From assembly GCF_001500045.1 (NCBI RefSeq), contig NZ_LQIX01000012.1, positions 62,001-126,000 of the forward strand: a DNA stretch of 64,000 nt. Direction: 5' to 3'. The notes beneath the pieces are model-generated. The model saw nothing but the letters and a program-made list of their open reading frames with translations, was not told the origin of the DNA and made no database searches. Positions 9,633 to 19,527 of the stretch are shown here, one piece after another. This DNA is from Mycobacterium sp. GA-1199 (GTDB lineage: Bacteria; Actinomycetota; Actinomycetes; Mycobacteriales; Mycobacteriaceae). Both the position numbers and the translations under genes were made by a program. Numbering within the stretch: the first letter of the stretch is position 1; each line of letters starts with the position of its first letter.

Positions 9633-10405
9633 GCCTCGCCGCGCTCGCTCTGGCACTGGCGCTTCTGATCGCACCCGGCCCGCGGCGGCGGTGCAGGCCG
9701 GCGCGACGCGGACGCCGCCTCGCCTTTCGGATCCCGCTGGCGTTATGGCTGGCCGTCATCCTCGTCGCCCTCCTGGTCGTCGCGCCCGTCGGGGTCGTGG
9801 TGGCGGCGGTGATCGCTGCTGCCACCGTCCAAGCCCGCAGCAGGCGTCGGCGCGCAGATCGGCAGCGGGCGAAGGAAGCCGCAGCCCTGGAGGGTGCGCT
9901 CGACGTCCTCGTCGGAGAACTGCGCATCGGCGCCCATCCGGTAACCGCGTTCGACACGGCGGCCGACGAGGCCGGCGGTGCGGTCTCGGCAGCACTGCGC
10001 ACGGTGTCGGCCAGGGCACGGATGGGGGGCGACGTGGCGGCCGGGATGGCCAGCGTGGCAAGACGGTCGGCGCTGCCGGCGTATTGGCAACGGATCGCGG
10101 TCTGCTGGGATCTGGCCCAGTCACACGGCCTCGCCATCGCAACGTTGATGCACACCGCGCACCGGGACGTCGTTGCGCGGGAGCGCTTCTCGACTCAGGT
10201 CAGCGCGGGGATGGCCGGTGCGCGGACCACCGCCACCGTCCTTGCCGCACTGCCGTTGCTGGGCGTCGCGCTCGGCGAGTTGATCGGTGCCCAACCGCTG
10301 CGCTTTCTGTTCTCGACCGGCCAATGGCTACTGGCCATCGGTGCGGCGCTGACGTGTCTGGGATTGGCCTGGTCGGACCGGATCACCGGCAGGGTGGCCG
10401 GATGA
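9629..10405 (+). CDS. tadB: Tad pilus inner-membrane platform protein TadB
   Basis: A 258-residue T2SS-F type platform protein (Rv3658c-like). An N-terminal hydrophobic pair is near 1-12 and 30-62, then a basic cytoplasmic region with the helical T2SSF repeat (about 75-185). Two C-terminal membrane helices lie at about 190-215 and 230-250. It should sit beneath the pilus and couple TadA ATP hydrolysis to pilin extraction from the membrane. The GTG at 9629 overlaps the tadA stop (GTGA), and its TGA overlaps tadC's ATG. Confidence 0.88.
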   Translation: MSLAALALALALLIAPGPRRRCRPARRGRRLAFRIPLALWLAVILVALLVVAPVGVVVAAVIAAATVQARSRRRRADRQRAKEAAALEGALDVLVGELRIGAHPVTAFDTAADEAGGAVSAALRTVSARARMGGDVAAGMASVARRSALPAYWQRIAVCWDLAQSHGLAIATLMHTAHRDVVARERFSTQVSAGMAGARTTATVLAALPLLGVALGELIGAQPLRFLFSTGQWLLAIGAALTCLGLAWSDRITGRVAG

Positions 10406-10971
10406 TCCTCGCCGCCCTGCTTCTCGCGATCGCTGCGCTGATCGGAGGCGCCGACGGGCGCGCCCGTGTCCGGGGTACTCACAACCCGAATCCGAAGGAG
10501 CACCACAAAGTCCGGGCCGATGATCCGTTGGCGTTGGCCTCGGCGCTCGACGTGCTGGCCGCCTGCCTTCATTCGGGTATGGCGGTAGCCGCGGCTGCCG
10601 CAGCCGCTGCGCCCTGCGCACCGCCGACGGTGGCTCGGGTACTGGTCCGCGCGGCGGATCTGCTTGCGCTGGGCGCCGACCCCGCGACCGCATGGGCCGA
10701 TGCACCCGACGGCGACCGCAGCGTCGACGCATTGTTGCGCCTGGCGCGACGGTCGGCCGCCTCGGGAACCGCGCTCGCGCAAGGGGTCAGCACGCTGGCA
10801 ACCCGGTCGCGCGACGACGCGGCCGACACCGCGCGCGCCGCCGCCGAACGTGCCTCCGTCTTGATCGCGGCCCCGCTGGGGGTGTGCTACCTGCCGGCGT
10901 TCTTCTGCCTGGGCATCGTCCCGGTCGTCGCGGGGTTGGCCGGAGACGTGCTGCAGTCGGGGATTCCGTGA
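10402..10971 (+). CDS. tadC: Tad pilus inner-membrane platform protein TadC
   Basis: A 189-residue second T2SS-F platform protein (Rv3657c-like), shorter than proteobacterial TadC. An N-terminal hydrophobic helix occupies 1-17, a charged linker with HNPNPKEHHK follows, then the Ala-rich helical bundle (about 45-155) and a C-terminal membrane helix around 158-182. The ATG at 10402 is fixed by a 4-base overlap with the tadB stop. The short length suggests only one of the usual paired membrane hairpins is kept at each end, so it probably works as a heterodimer with TadB. Confidence 0.85.
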   Translation: MILAALLLAIAALIGGADGRARVRGTHNPNPKEHHKVRADDPLALASALDVLAACLHSGMAVAAAAAAAAPCAPPTVARVLVRAADLLALGADPATAWADAPDGDRSVDALLRLARRSAASGTALAQGVSTLATRSRDDAADTARAAAERASVLIAAPLGVCYLPAFFCLGIVPVVAGLAGDVLQSGIP

Positions 10972-10994
10972 AGGACAACCAGTGGGGAGAAAAG

Positions 10995-11201
10995 GTGAAG
11001 GTGGGCAACAGGATTCGAGCGCTCCATACGCGGCTGACGATACTGGTCGTCGCCGACGACGGAATGTCGACGGTCGAATATGCGATCGGCACGATCGCGG
11101 CCGCGGCGTTCGGCGCGATCCTCTACACGGTCGTCACCGGCGACTCGATCGTCAGCGCGTTGACCAACATCATCAGTCGCGCGCTCAACACGAACGTCTG
11201 A
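10995..11201 (+). CDS. flp: Flp-type prepilin
   Basis: A 68-residue type IVb prepilin, homologue of Rv3656c. The GTG at 10995 follows GGGGAGAAAAG, a good ribosome-binding site; a second GTG at 10968 overlaps the tadC stop and would add nine residues. The leader is short and basic and ends at Gly23. The mature protein begins MSTVEYAIGT, with the conserved Glu at +5 and Tyr at +6, then a hydrophobic helix to about residue 48. This is the classic Flp cleavage and assembly signal. Cleavage needs a TadV/CpaA-type prepilin peptidase, which is not encoded in this window. The product is the major subunit of the pilus exported by TadA, TadB and TadC. Confidence 0.9.
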   Translation: MKVGNRIRALHTRLTILVVADDGMSTVEYAIGTIAAAAFGAILYTVVTGDSIVSALTNIISRALNTNV

Positions 11202-11524
11202 CCGATGAGCGCGGCGGCGCCACGGTCGAAGCGGCGTTCGCGGTGGCAGCGCTGGTCGCGGTCCTCGTTCTGTGTCTGGGCGGGCTCACGGCGGTGTCGA
11301 TGCACATCCGGTGCGTCGACGCCGCGCGCGAGGCTGCGCGCCTTGCCGCTCGCGGCCACGACGGTGGTGCGACGGCACGCGACCTGGCGCCCGAGGGAGC
11401 CACCGTCGTCACCCGTCGCGACGGACAGTTCGTCACCTCCACCGTCAGCGCGCGGTCGCCGTTCCTGCCGGGGTTCACCGTCGAGGCGCGGGCGGTGGCG
11501 GCGGTGGAACCGGGTTCGGGCTGA
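11198..11524 (+). CDS. tadE: TadE-like minor pilin/pseudopilin
   Basis: About 108 residues, homologue of Rv3655c. A short N terminus (DERGGATVEAAF) leads into one membrane helix (about 14-36, VAALVAVLVLCLGGL); the outer domain starts with CVDAAREAARLAARG, a hallmark of TadE-like proteins. No ATG, GTG or TTG in this frame lies near the conserved start. The only candidate is CTG at 11198, whose TGA overlap with the flp stop mimics the ATGA and GTGA overlaps elsewhere in this operon. I placed the start there with reservation. Conserved minor pilins of this class probably prime or cap the pilus. Confidence 0.75.
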   Translation: MTDERGGATVEAAFAVAALVAVLVLCLGGLTAVSMHIRCVDAAREAARLAARGHDGGATARDLAPEGATVVTRRDGQFVTSTVSARSPFLPGFTVEARAVAAVEPGSG

Positions 11525-11555
11525 ACACGGTTCGGCCACCCTGATCGGCGCCGCG

Positions 11556-11867
11556 ATGATCGCGATCGTGGTGGCGATCGCCGTCGGCGCCGCTCACCTG
11601 GGTGTGGTGGTGACCGCGCGACATCGCGCACAGGCCGCCGCAGATCTGGGCGCGTTGGCCGCCGCCCATCGGGTCGCCGCCGGCGGTGACCAAGCATGCA
11701 CGTGGGCGGCCGCGGTCGCCGAGGCCATGCGGACCGAGATGGCGGGGTGCGAAGTCGACGATCTGGATATCGTTGTCGCCGTTGAGGTTCCGGTCACGCT
11801 GGGCCGCTTCGGTGTGGGCGCTGCGCGTGCGGTGGCCCGCGCGGGCCCGGCAGATGTCAGCACCTAG
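11556..11867 (+). CDS. TadE-like protein, second copy (Rv3654c-like), start uncertain
   Basis: Translation from the first ATG (11556) gives 103 residues: a membrane helix from the first residue (MIAIVVAIAVGAAHLG) and an outer domain with ARHRAQAAADLGALAAAHR, typical of the Rv3654c group. However, the in-frame sequence just upstream (EHGSATLIGAA) looks conserved, because it matches the D/E-x-G-x-A-T motif that starts the preceding TadE, and no canonical start codon exists upstream in this frame for over 300 bases. The tadE TGA (11522-11524) falls at this motif. Either a non-AUG start or a ribosomal frameshift joins the two reading frames, or the short form is real. It ends in a CTAG stop overlap with the convergent Rv3651-like gene. 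Confidence 0.68.
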   Translation: MIAIVVAIAVGAAHLGVVVTARHRAQAAADLGALAAAHRVAAGGDQACTWAAAVAEAMRTEMAGCEVDDLDIVVAVEVPVTLGRFGVGAARAVARAGPADVST

Positions 11868-12889
11868 GGAGTGGGTCGGCCGGCCTCGGCGATCTCGGTG
11901 GCGTTGGGGCGGCGCAGTGTTGCGAGCGCGGCATACACGTCGTCGTCGAGTTCGACCCGGTTGACCGTCACATGCACCGGCTCCCACTCCTGGCCGCCGA
12001 CGCCGGTCATGCGCAGCACACCGGACGCGATGCCGGTGCTGAAATCGACGGCCATCCGCTCCATCTCGGCCCGGTCGTCGGGATGCACCGCGTGTTCGCC
12101 GGCCAGGCTCACGCGCCAGTCGAAGAACGGGGCGGGATCATCGAGCCACTTCAACAAGGTCCAGTTCGTCGGGTCCACCAGGGCGCGGTGCACACCAGGT
12201 TGGGCCAGCCCGTTGAGGATTCGCTGGGCGAGGCGATCCTGTTGCTGCACCTCTTGCTCCCGTTCGCTGCGCCAGTTCATCGCTCGACACAGCAGGCGAT
12301 CCGGGCCGTCGTCGTCGGACTCCAGTATCGTCCGCGTCACGAATCCGACGCTGATCGCTTCGCCGCGGTGGTCGGTGACGTCCCAGGTGCTGCAGAAGGC
12401 CGTGCCCGGCTCGCGCTTGATCGCCATGGTCAACACCCTGGCTTCGCTGGGGTTGAGCTCGCGCATCGGCAGATCGTCGGCGAACGTGCGGTTCTGGGTC
12501 GGTTCCTGAGGCGATTCCCACCCGCTGTTGGCCAGCGATTCCGGGGTCGCCGTGGCGATGCCGGTGTCGAGGTCCCATACCAGCGGTCCGGGCACCGGCC
12601 GCTCCGGCGGTTCCATGTCGGGCGGTCCAATCCAGACGTGTACGCCGTGGATCCGGCCGTCGGTCATCTGCACGACCTCCGTGCGGATGACACGATCGTT
12701 CTTCGGGGTGATGCTGCTCAAGCCCTGACGCGCGCGCACCGTCTCGCCGATCGCGGTCTGGACCGCCATCAGATGCGGATTGCGCCGCAGGAATGCGCCG
12801 ATCGGGATCAAATTCTGTGTTTGACGGCCCTGCGCGACCACCGCGGGCTCGCTGCCCAGCGTCTCCACGAGCAGCCAGTCGTGGGTCAT
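11864..12889 (-). CDS. Rv3651-like triple sensor-domain protein (GAF/PAS-type)
   Basis: A 341-residue cytosolic protein without membrane segments, matching Rv3651 in position and length. The M. tuberculosis protein has been described as having three sensor-type domains (GAF plus two PAS-like) with no output domain. Consistent with this, the sequence has an N-terminal alpha/beta region up to about 130, a middle domain around 150-215 and a PAS-like C-terminal domain around 235-335 with FDWRVSL and WEPVHVTVNRV strands. Ligand and partner are unknown. Its end overlaps the convergent tadE-like stop by four bases, and it is 74 bases from the helicase gene on the same strand. Confidence is in the homology, not the role. 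Confidence 0.78.
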   Translation of the reverse strand: MTHDWLLVETLGSEPAVVAQGRQTQNLIPIGAFLRRNPHLMAVQTAIGETVRARQGLSSITPKNDRVIRTEVVQMTDGRIHGVHVWIGPPDMEPPERPVPGPLVWDLDTGIATATPESLANSGWESPQEPTQNRTFADDLPMRELNPSEARVLTMAIKREPGTAFCSTWDVTDHRGEAISVGFVTRTILESDDDGPDRLLCRAMNWRSEREQEVQQQDRLAQRILNGLAQPGVHRALVDPTNWTLLKWLDDPAPFFDWRVSLAGEHAVHPDDRAEMERMAVDFSTGIASGVLRMTGVGGQEWEPVHVTVNRVELDDDVYAALATLRRPNATEIAEAGRPTP

Positions 12890-12963
12890 GGGGCCACCCT
12901 ACCGGCGCGCGTAGGCGCGCTTGCGCGTGCTGCGCCACGGTTGCGTCGGCCTCACCACCACCC

Positions 12964-15291
12964 TCACGCGGAGCGTTCGGAGATCTCGCGCAGCACCAGC
13001 CGCAGCACCCGCACCGCCCCCTCCTTGTCCAGCGGGTCGTTCCCGTTGCCGCACTTGGGCGACTGTACGCACGACGGGCAGCCCGCGGGACATTCACACG
13101 CCTCGATCGCGTCTGCCGTGGCGTCCCACCATGTGGCCAGACGGTGAAAGCCGCGATCGGCGAAACCCGCCCCGCCCGGGTAACCGTCGTAGACGAAGAT
13201 CGTCGGCAGCCCCTTTACGGGTCCGACCGCCGTCGACACACCGCCGATGTCGCCACGATCGCAGCTGGCGACCAACGGCAGCAGACCGATTGCCGCGTGT
13301 TCTGCGGCGTGGAGCGCACCGGGCACGCGCAGCAAATCGATGCCGTTGTGCTGTAACGCCTCTGGCGTGATCGTGCACATCACAGCCATCGTCTCCAGTG
13401 TGCGGGTGGGCATCTCGAGTTCGACGAAGTCGATCACCTCGCCGGTCAGGCGCCTGCGCAGATAACCGGTCACCGTATTGCTCACCGATACCGGGACGAG
13501 ACCAACGGTGACCGGGCCGAACGTCTTCCGCTCACCGTGCCCGGTGACCGCGATGTCGGTGACCTCCCGCGCGGTGGTGGTGTAACCAGGATCGTCGGCG
13601 TGCACGAAAGCCACACCGTCTTCGAAGTCGAGTGAGTCGACGACATAGGTTTCGCCCTGGTGCAGATACACCGCGCCTGGATGGACCGAAGCCGGCGCCT
13701 GGCCCGCCCCGGTGCTGCCGAGCATACGTCCCGTGCCGGCCTCCAGGATCGCGATCTGACCGCCGGACGATCCCCGGATGTCCACAGCCGGATGAGGATC
13801 CATGCCAGGAGTGGGGAAGTACCCGTTGGCCCGTCGCCGCAGCAGCCCGTCGTCGACGAGCGCACCGGCGACGTCCTCGGCGTTCCACATCCGCACCTCG
13901 GCATCGGTGAGCGGAAGCTCGGTGGCCGCGCAAAGCAGTTGTGGACCAAGGACATACGGGTTGGTCGGATCGATGACGACGCGCTCGATCGGTTTGTCCA
14001 GCAGCGCCGACGGATGGTGCACCAGGTAGGTGTCGAGCGGATCGTCGCGGGCGATCAGCACGATCAACGCGCCCTGTCCTCGCCGTCCCGACCGGCCCGC
14101 CTGTTGCCAGAATGAGGTCACGGTGCCCGGAAACCCGGCGAGGACAACGGCGTCCAGGCCGGCGATGTCGACTCCCAATTCCAACGCGTTCGTCGTCGCC
14201 AGCCCCCGCAGGTCGCCGTCGGCCAGCGCGCGTTCGAGCGCGCGGCGGTCTTCGGACAGATAACCGGCGCGGTACGAAGCCACCCGATCGGCGAGATCGG
14301 GCGCCTTTTCGGCCAATCGGGCACGCGCCCCCAATGCGGTCAACTCGGCACCGCGCCGTGACCGCACGAACGTCAGCATGCGAGCGCCCTCGGCGACCAG
14401 ATCGGCCATCACGCTGGCCGCTTCGGCTCCCGCCGAACGCCTTACCGGAGCCCCGTTTTCACCCACCAGGTCGTCGAGCAGCGGAGGTTCCCACAGCGCC
14501 ACGGTGCGGGCGCCCTGCGGAGACCCGTCCTCGGTGACCTCGGCGACCGTTTGGCCGATCAACTCCGAGGCGGTCTGCGCCGGCGAGGCCGTCGTGGCGC
14601 TGGCGAAGATCACGGTGGGCACGCCCCCGCCGGGCGAGTATCGGGCGCACAGCCGCAACAAGCGGCGCAACACCAGGGCCACGTTCGAGCCAAAAATGCC
14701 GCGATAGTAATGGCATTCGTCGACGACGATGTAGCGCAGGTTGCGCAGGAAGACCGCCCAGCGGGCGTGGTTGCGCAGCAGTGACAGGTGGATCATGTCG
14801 GGGTTGGAGAAGATCCAGCGCGACCGTTCCCGCGCGAACCGTCGCACGTCGCTGTGACTGTCGCCGTCGTAGGCGCACGGTGCGACGTCGGAAAGCCCCA
14901 CCGCCTCGGTCAACGCCACCGCGGATCGCAATTGGTCATGGCCGAGTGCCTTGGTCGGTGACAGATACAGCGCCCGCGACCGCGGATTCGCTTTCAGGTC
15001 TGTCAATATCGGCAACTGGTAGGCAAGCGACTTGCCTGACGCCGTGCCGGTGCACAGCACGACATGGCGTCCACCGTGGGCGAGGTCGGCGGCGGCGAGT
15101 TGATGTGACCACGGGGCCTCGATGCCCCGATCAACGAACGCTCGCACCACATCTGGATCGGCCCAGCACGGCCATCTCATCGGGCGACCCCGCCGCGGTG
15201 GAATATCGGCCACGTGGCGCAGCGGATTCGGGCCACCGGCGACCGTGCCTTCGACCGCGCACGCGAGCAGCTCGCGGCCGAAATCAGCCAT
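12964..15291 (-). CDS. sftH: Superfamily 2 DNA helicase SftH/MrfA-type (DUF1998)
   Basis: A 775-residue DEAD/DEAH-like helicase, homologue of Rv3649 and of M. smegmatis SftH, a 3'-to-5' DNA translocase; the Bacillus relative MrfA acts in mitomycin-type damage repair. Walker A is TGTASGKS (81-88) and the DExH box is DECH (191-194). SATTASP is motif III, ATNALELGVD and QQAGRSGRRG are motifs in the second RecA domain. The C-terminal DUF1998 part ends with four Cys (CECPAGCPSC plus KCGNGND) that form the metal site seen in MrfA. All key residues are present. The start at 15291 gives a normal length. Upstream is the cspA leader region, divergent. Confidence 0.9.
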   Translation of the reverse strand: MADFGRELLACAVEGTVAGGPNPLRHVADIPPRRGRPMRWPCWADPDVVRAFVDRGIEAPWSHQLAAADLAHGGRHVVLCTGTASGKSLAYQLPILTDLKANPRSRALYLSPTKALGHDQLRSAVALTEAVGLSDVAPCAYDGDSHSDVRRFARERSRWIFSNPDMIHLSLLRNHARWAVFLRNLRYIVVDECHYYRGIFGSNVALVLRRLLRLCARYSPGGGVPTVIFASATTASPAQTASELIGQTVAEVTEDGSPQGARTVALWEPPLLDDLVGENGAPVRRSAGAEAASVMADLVAEGARMLTFVRSRRGAELTALGARARLAEKAPDLADRVASYRAGYLSEDRRALERALADGDLRGLATTNALELGVDIAGLDAVVLAGFPGTVTSFWQQAGRSGRRGQGALIVLIARDDPLDTYLVHHPSALLDKPIERVVIDPTNPYVLGPQLLCAATELPLTDAEVRMWNAEDVAGALVDDGLLRRRANGYFPTPGMDPHPAVDIRGSSGGQIAILEAGTGRMLGSTGAGQAPASVHPGAVYLHQGETYVVDSLDFEDGVAFVHADDPGYTTTAREVTDIAVTGHGERKTFGPVTVGLVPVSVSNTVTGYLRRRLTGEVIDFVELEMPTRTLETMAVMCTITPEALQHNGIDLLRVPGALHAAEHAAIGLLPLVASCDRGDIGGVSTAVGPVKGLPTIFVYDGYPGGAGFADRGFHRLATWWDATADAIEACECPAGCPSCVQSPKCGNGNDPLDKEGAVRVLRLVLREISERSA

Positions 15292-15568
15292 CGATCATCC
15301 TTCCCGATACACCCCTTCAGGCGAATTGTTCCCCATTTGAAACGCCGAGACTGTCGCCGCAGCCATGAACGTGATTGACTTATCGCGGTCGCAGCTTCTG
15401 TGTTCGTGTATCAGCACTCGCAGGAACGACGTTGCGATCGCGGTTCCTGCGAGGGTTGTAGGTCGGGTTGAGTTCCGAGCTTCCACGAAGGAGAGCGGTC
15501 GGAACGGGCCCGGTGTACCGAAACACGGTGGACCGCACCCGGTGAATAAGAGAAGGAAACAACAGGAA
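15292..15568 (+). promoter_or_regulatory. Divergent region with cspA promoter and long structured leader
   Basis: A 277-base gap between sftH (minus) and cspA (plus). It contains a perfect 11-bp inverted repeat, CTCGCAGGAAC (15417-15427) with GTTCCTGCGAG (15443-15453), around a 15-base loop. If it lies in the cspA transcript it would be a stable hairpin in a long 5' leader, a feature of cold-shock genes; as DNA it could be an operator. TTGACT at 15375-15380 is a possible -35 without a convincing -10. AGAAGGAAACAACAGGAA precedes the cspA ATG and gives a strong ribosome-binding site. Confidence 0.5.
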
Positions 15569-15772
15569 ATGCCACAGGGAACTGTGAAGTGGTTCAACGC
15601 GGAGAAGGGCTTCGGCTTCATCGCCCCGGAGGACGGCTCCGCTGACGTTTTTGTCCACTACACGGAGATTCAGGGCAGCGGCTTCCGCACCCTGGAGGAG
15701 AACCAGAAGGTCGAGTTCGAGGTTGGCCAGAGCCCCAAGGGGCCGCAGGCCACCGGTGTTCGGGCCGTCTAG
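15569..15772 (+). CDS. cspA: Cold-shock-domain protein CspA
   Basis: A complete 67-residue cold-shock domain, homologue of Rv3648c. RNP1 is KGFGFIAP and RNP2 is VFVHYTEI, and the protein opens with GTVKWFN. It binds single-stranded RNA/DNA and acts as an RNA chaperone. The start ATG at 15569 is supported by the AGGA ribosome-binding site and by family length. The long, structured 5' region and the strong 3' hairpin at 15796-15836 suggest a monocistronic, highly expressed, post-transcriptionally controlled gene. Confidence 0.96.
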   Translation: MPQGTVKWFNAEKGFGFIAPEDGSADVFVHYTEIQGSGFRTLEENQKVEFEVGQSPKGPQATGVRAV

Positions 15773-15795
15773 CGCGACCAGCACTATCGACAGGC

Positions 15796-15836
15796 AACAC
15801 CCCGCGAGCGTCGAGAACCGGCCGCCGCGGGGTGTT
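15796..15836 (+). terminator. Hairpin terminator after cspA
   Basis: A perfect 11-bp stem, AACACCCCGCG (15796-15806) with CGCGGGGTGTT (15826-15836), around a 19-base loop, 23 bases after the cspA stop. There is no T tract after it, as is common for mycobacterial terminators. Confidence 0.7.
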
Positions 15837-15902
15837 CGCTATTCCGGCGCGCTACGGCACGGCCGCCACGGCTGAGGCCGATATCTGGCCTACTGTCGAT
15901 TT

Positions 15903-16493
15903 GTGAGCCAGCTGTCGTTCTTCTCGGCGGAGTCGGTGCCCCCCGCGGTGGCCGACCTCACCGGGCTGCTCGCCGGACCTGGCCAGGTGGTTCTGGTGGG
16001 TTCGGGCGCCGAGCAGGGTGCGCGGCTGTCGGTCGTCGTCGACCGCCCGTGGCGGGCCGAGGCGCTCGCCGACATGATCGTCGAAGCCGGTCTGGAACCC
16101 GAGATCGCCCGCACCGAGGAGAACACCCCGCTGGTACGCACGGCGGTCGACGCCCGACTGGTCGAGATCGCTGCGGGTTGGACCCGGGGCGCTGTGAAGA
16201 CCGTCCCGCCGAACTGGCTGCCCGGTCCGCGCGAGCTTCGGGCCTGGACGCTGGCCGCGGGCACACCCGAAGCCGACCGCTATCTGCTCGGGCTGGACCC
16301 GCACGCGCCGGACACGCATTCGCCGCTGGCGTCGGCGATGATGCGGGTGGGAATCGCCCCGACGTTGATCGGCACCCGCGGGTCGCGCCCGGCTCTGCGG
16401 ATCAGCGGCCGACGCCGGCTATCGCGCCTGGTAGAGAACGTGGGGGAACCTCCGGGCAATGTGGAGGCGTTCCAGGAATGGCCACGGGTCTGA
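15903..16493 (+). CDS. Conserved hypothetical protein (Rv3647c-like)
   Basis: A 196-residue soluble protein matching Rv3647c in place and size. No catalytic motif was recognised. The sequence alternates hydrophobic strands and acidic helices: VVLVGSGAEQ near 29, LSVVVDRPW near 42, then a helix-rich middle. It ends with a basic region (SGRRRLSRLVENVG). No signal peptide or membrane segment is present. The GTG start is the first in the frame. It lies 135 bases upstream of topA in the same orientation and may share its transcription. Function unknown. Confidence 0.75.
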   Translation: MSQLSFFSAESVPPAVADLTGLLAGPGQVVLVGSGAEQGARLSVVVDRPWRAEALADMIVEAGLEPEIARTEENTPLVRTAVDARLVEIAAGWTRGAVKTVPPNWLPGPRELRAWTLAAGTPEADRYLLGLDPHAPDTHSPLASAMMRVGIAPTLIGTRGSRPALRISGRRRLSRLVENVGEPPGNVEAFQEWPRV

Positions 16494-16628
16494 GGGCCGC
16501 TGCGAGGGGGGTCAGTTTGCGTCGGTTCGCGTGGGGTGCGAAATTGTCAGTTGCCGACAGGGTTGATTCGCCGCCGGATGCGGAATTCTGCGCTGTGGGC
16601 GACCGAAGAAGTGGAGCGTAAGTAAAAG

Positions 16629-19436
<2,808 letters not shown>

Positions 19437-19457
19437 GGCGTGACGGTTGGTGTTCGC

Positions 19458-19517
19458 CGAAGTTGCATTCCAGCAGGCCGCTACTCGATTTTTCGCTGCT
19501 CGATTGCAGTCTCGCGG
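19458..19517. repeat. REP-like intergenic palindromic repeat, copy 1
   Basis: Between the convergent topA and cyclase genes. The segment 19481-19517 matches, at 28 of 37 positions, the reverse complement of 44741-44777. An inverted partial copy, CGAAGTTGCATTCCAGCAG (19458-19476), precedes it, so the whole can fold into an imperfect hairpin with TTTTT in its loop region, possibly serving as a two-way terminator. Confidence 0.6.
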
Positions 19518-19527
19518 ACGGACCCGC

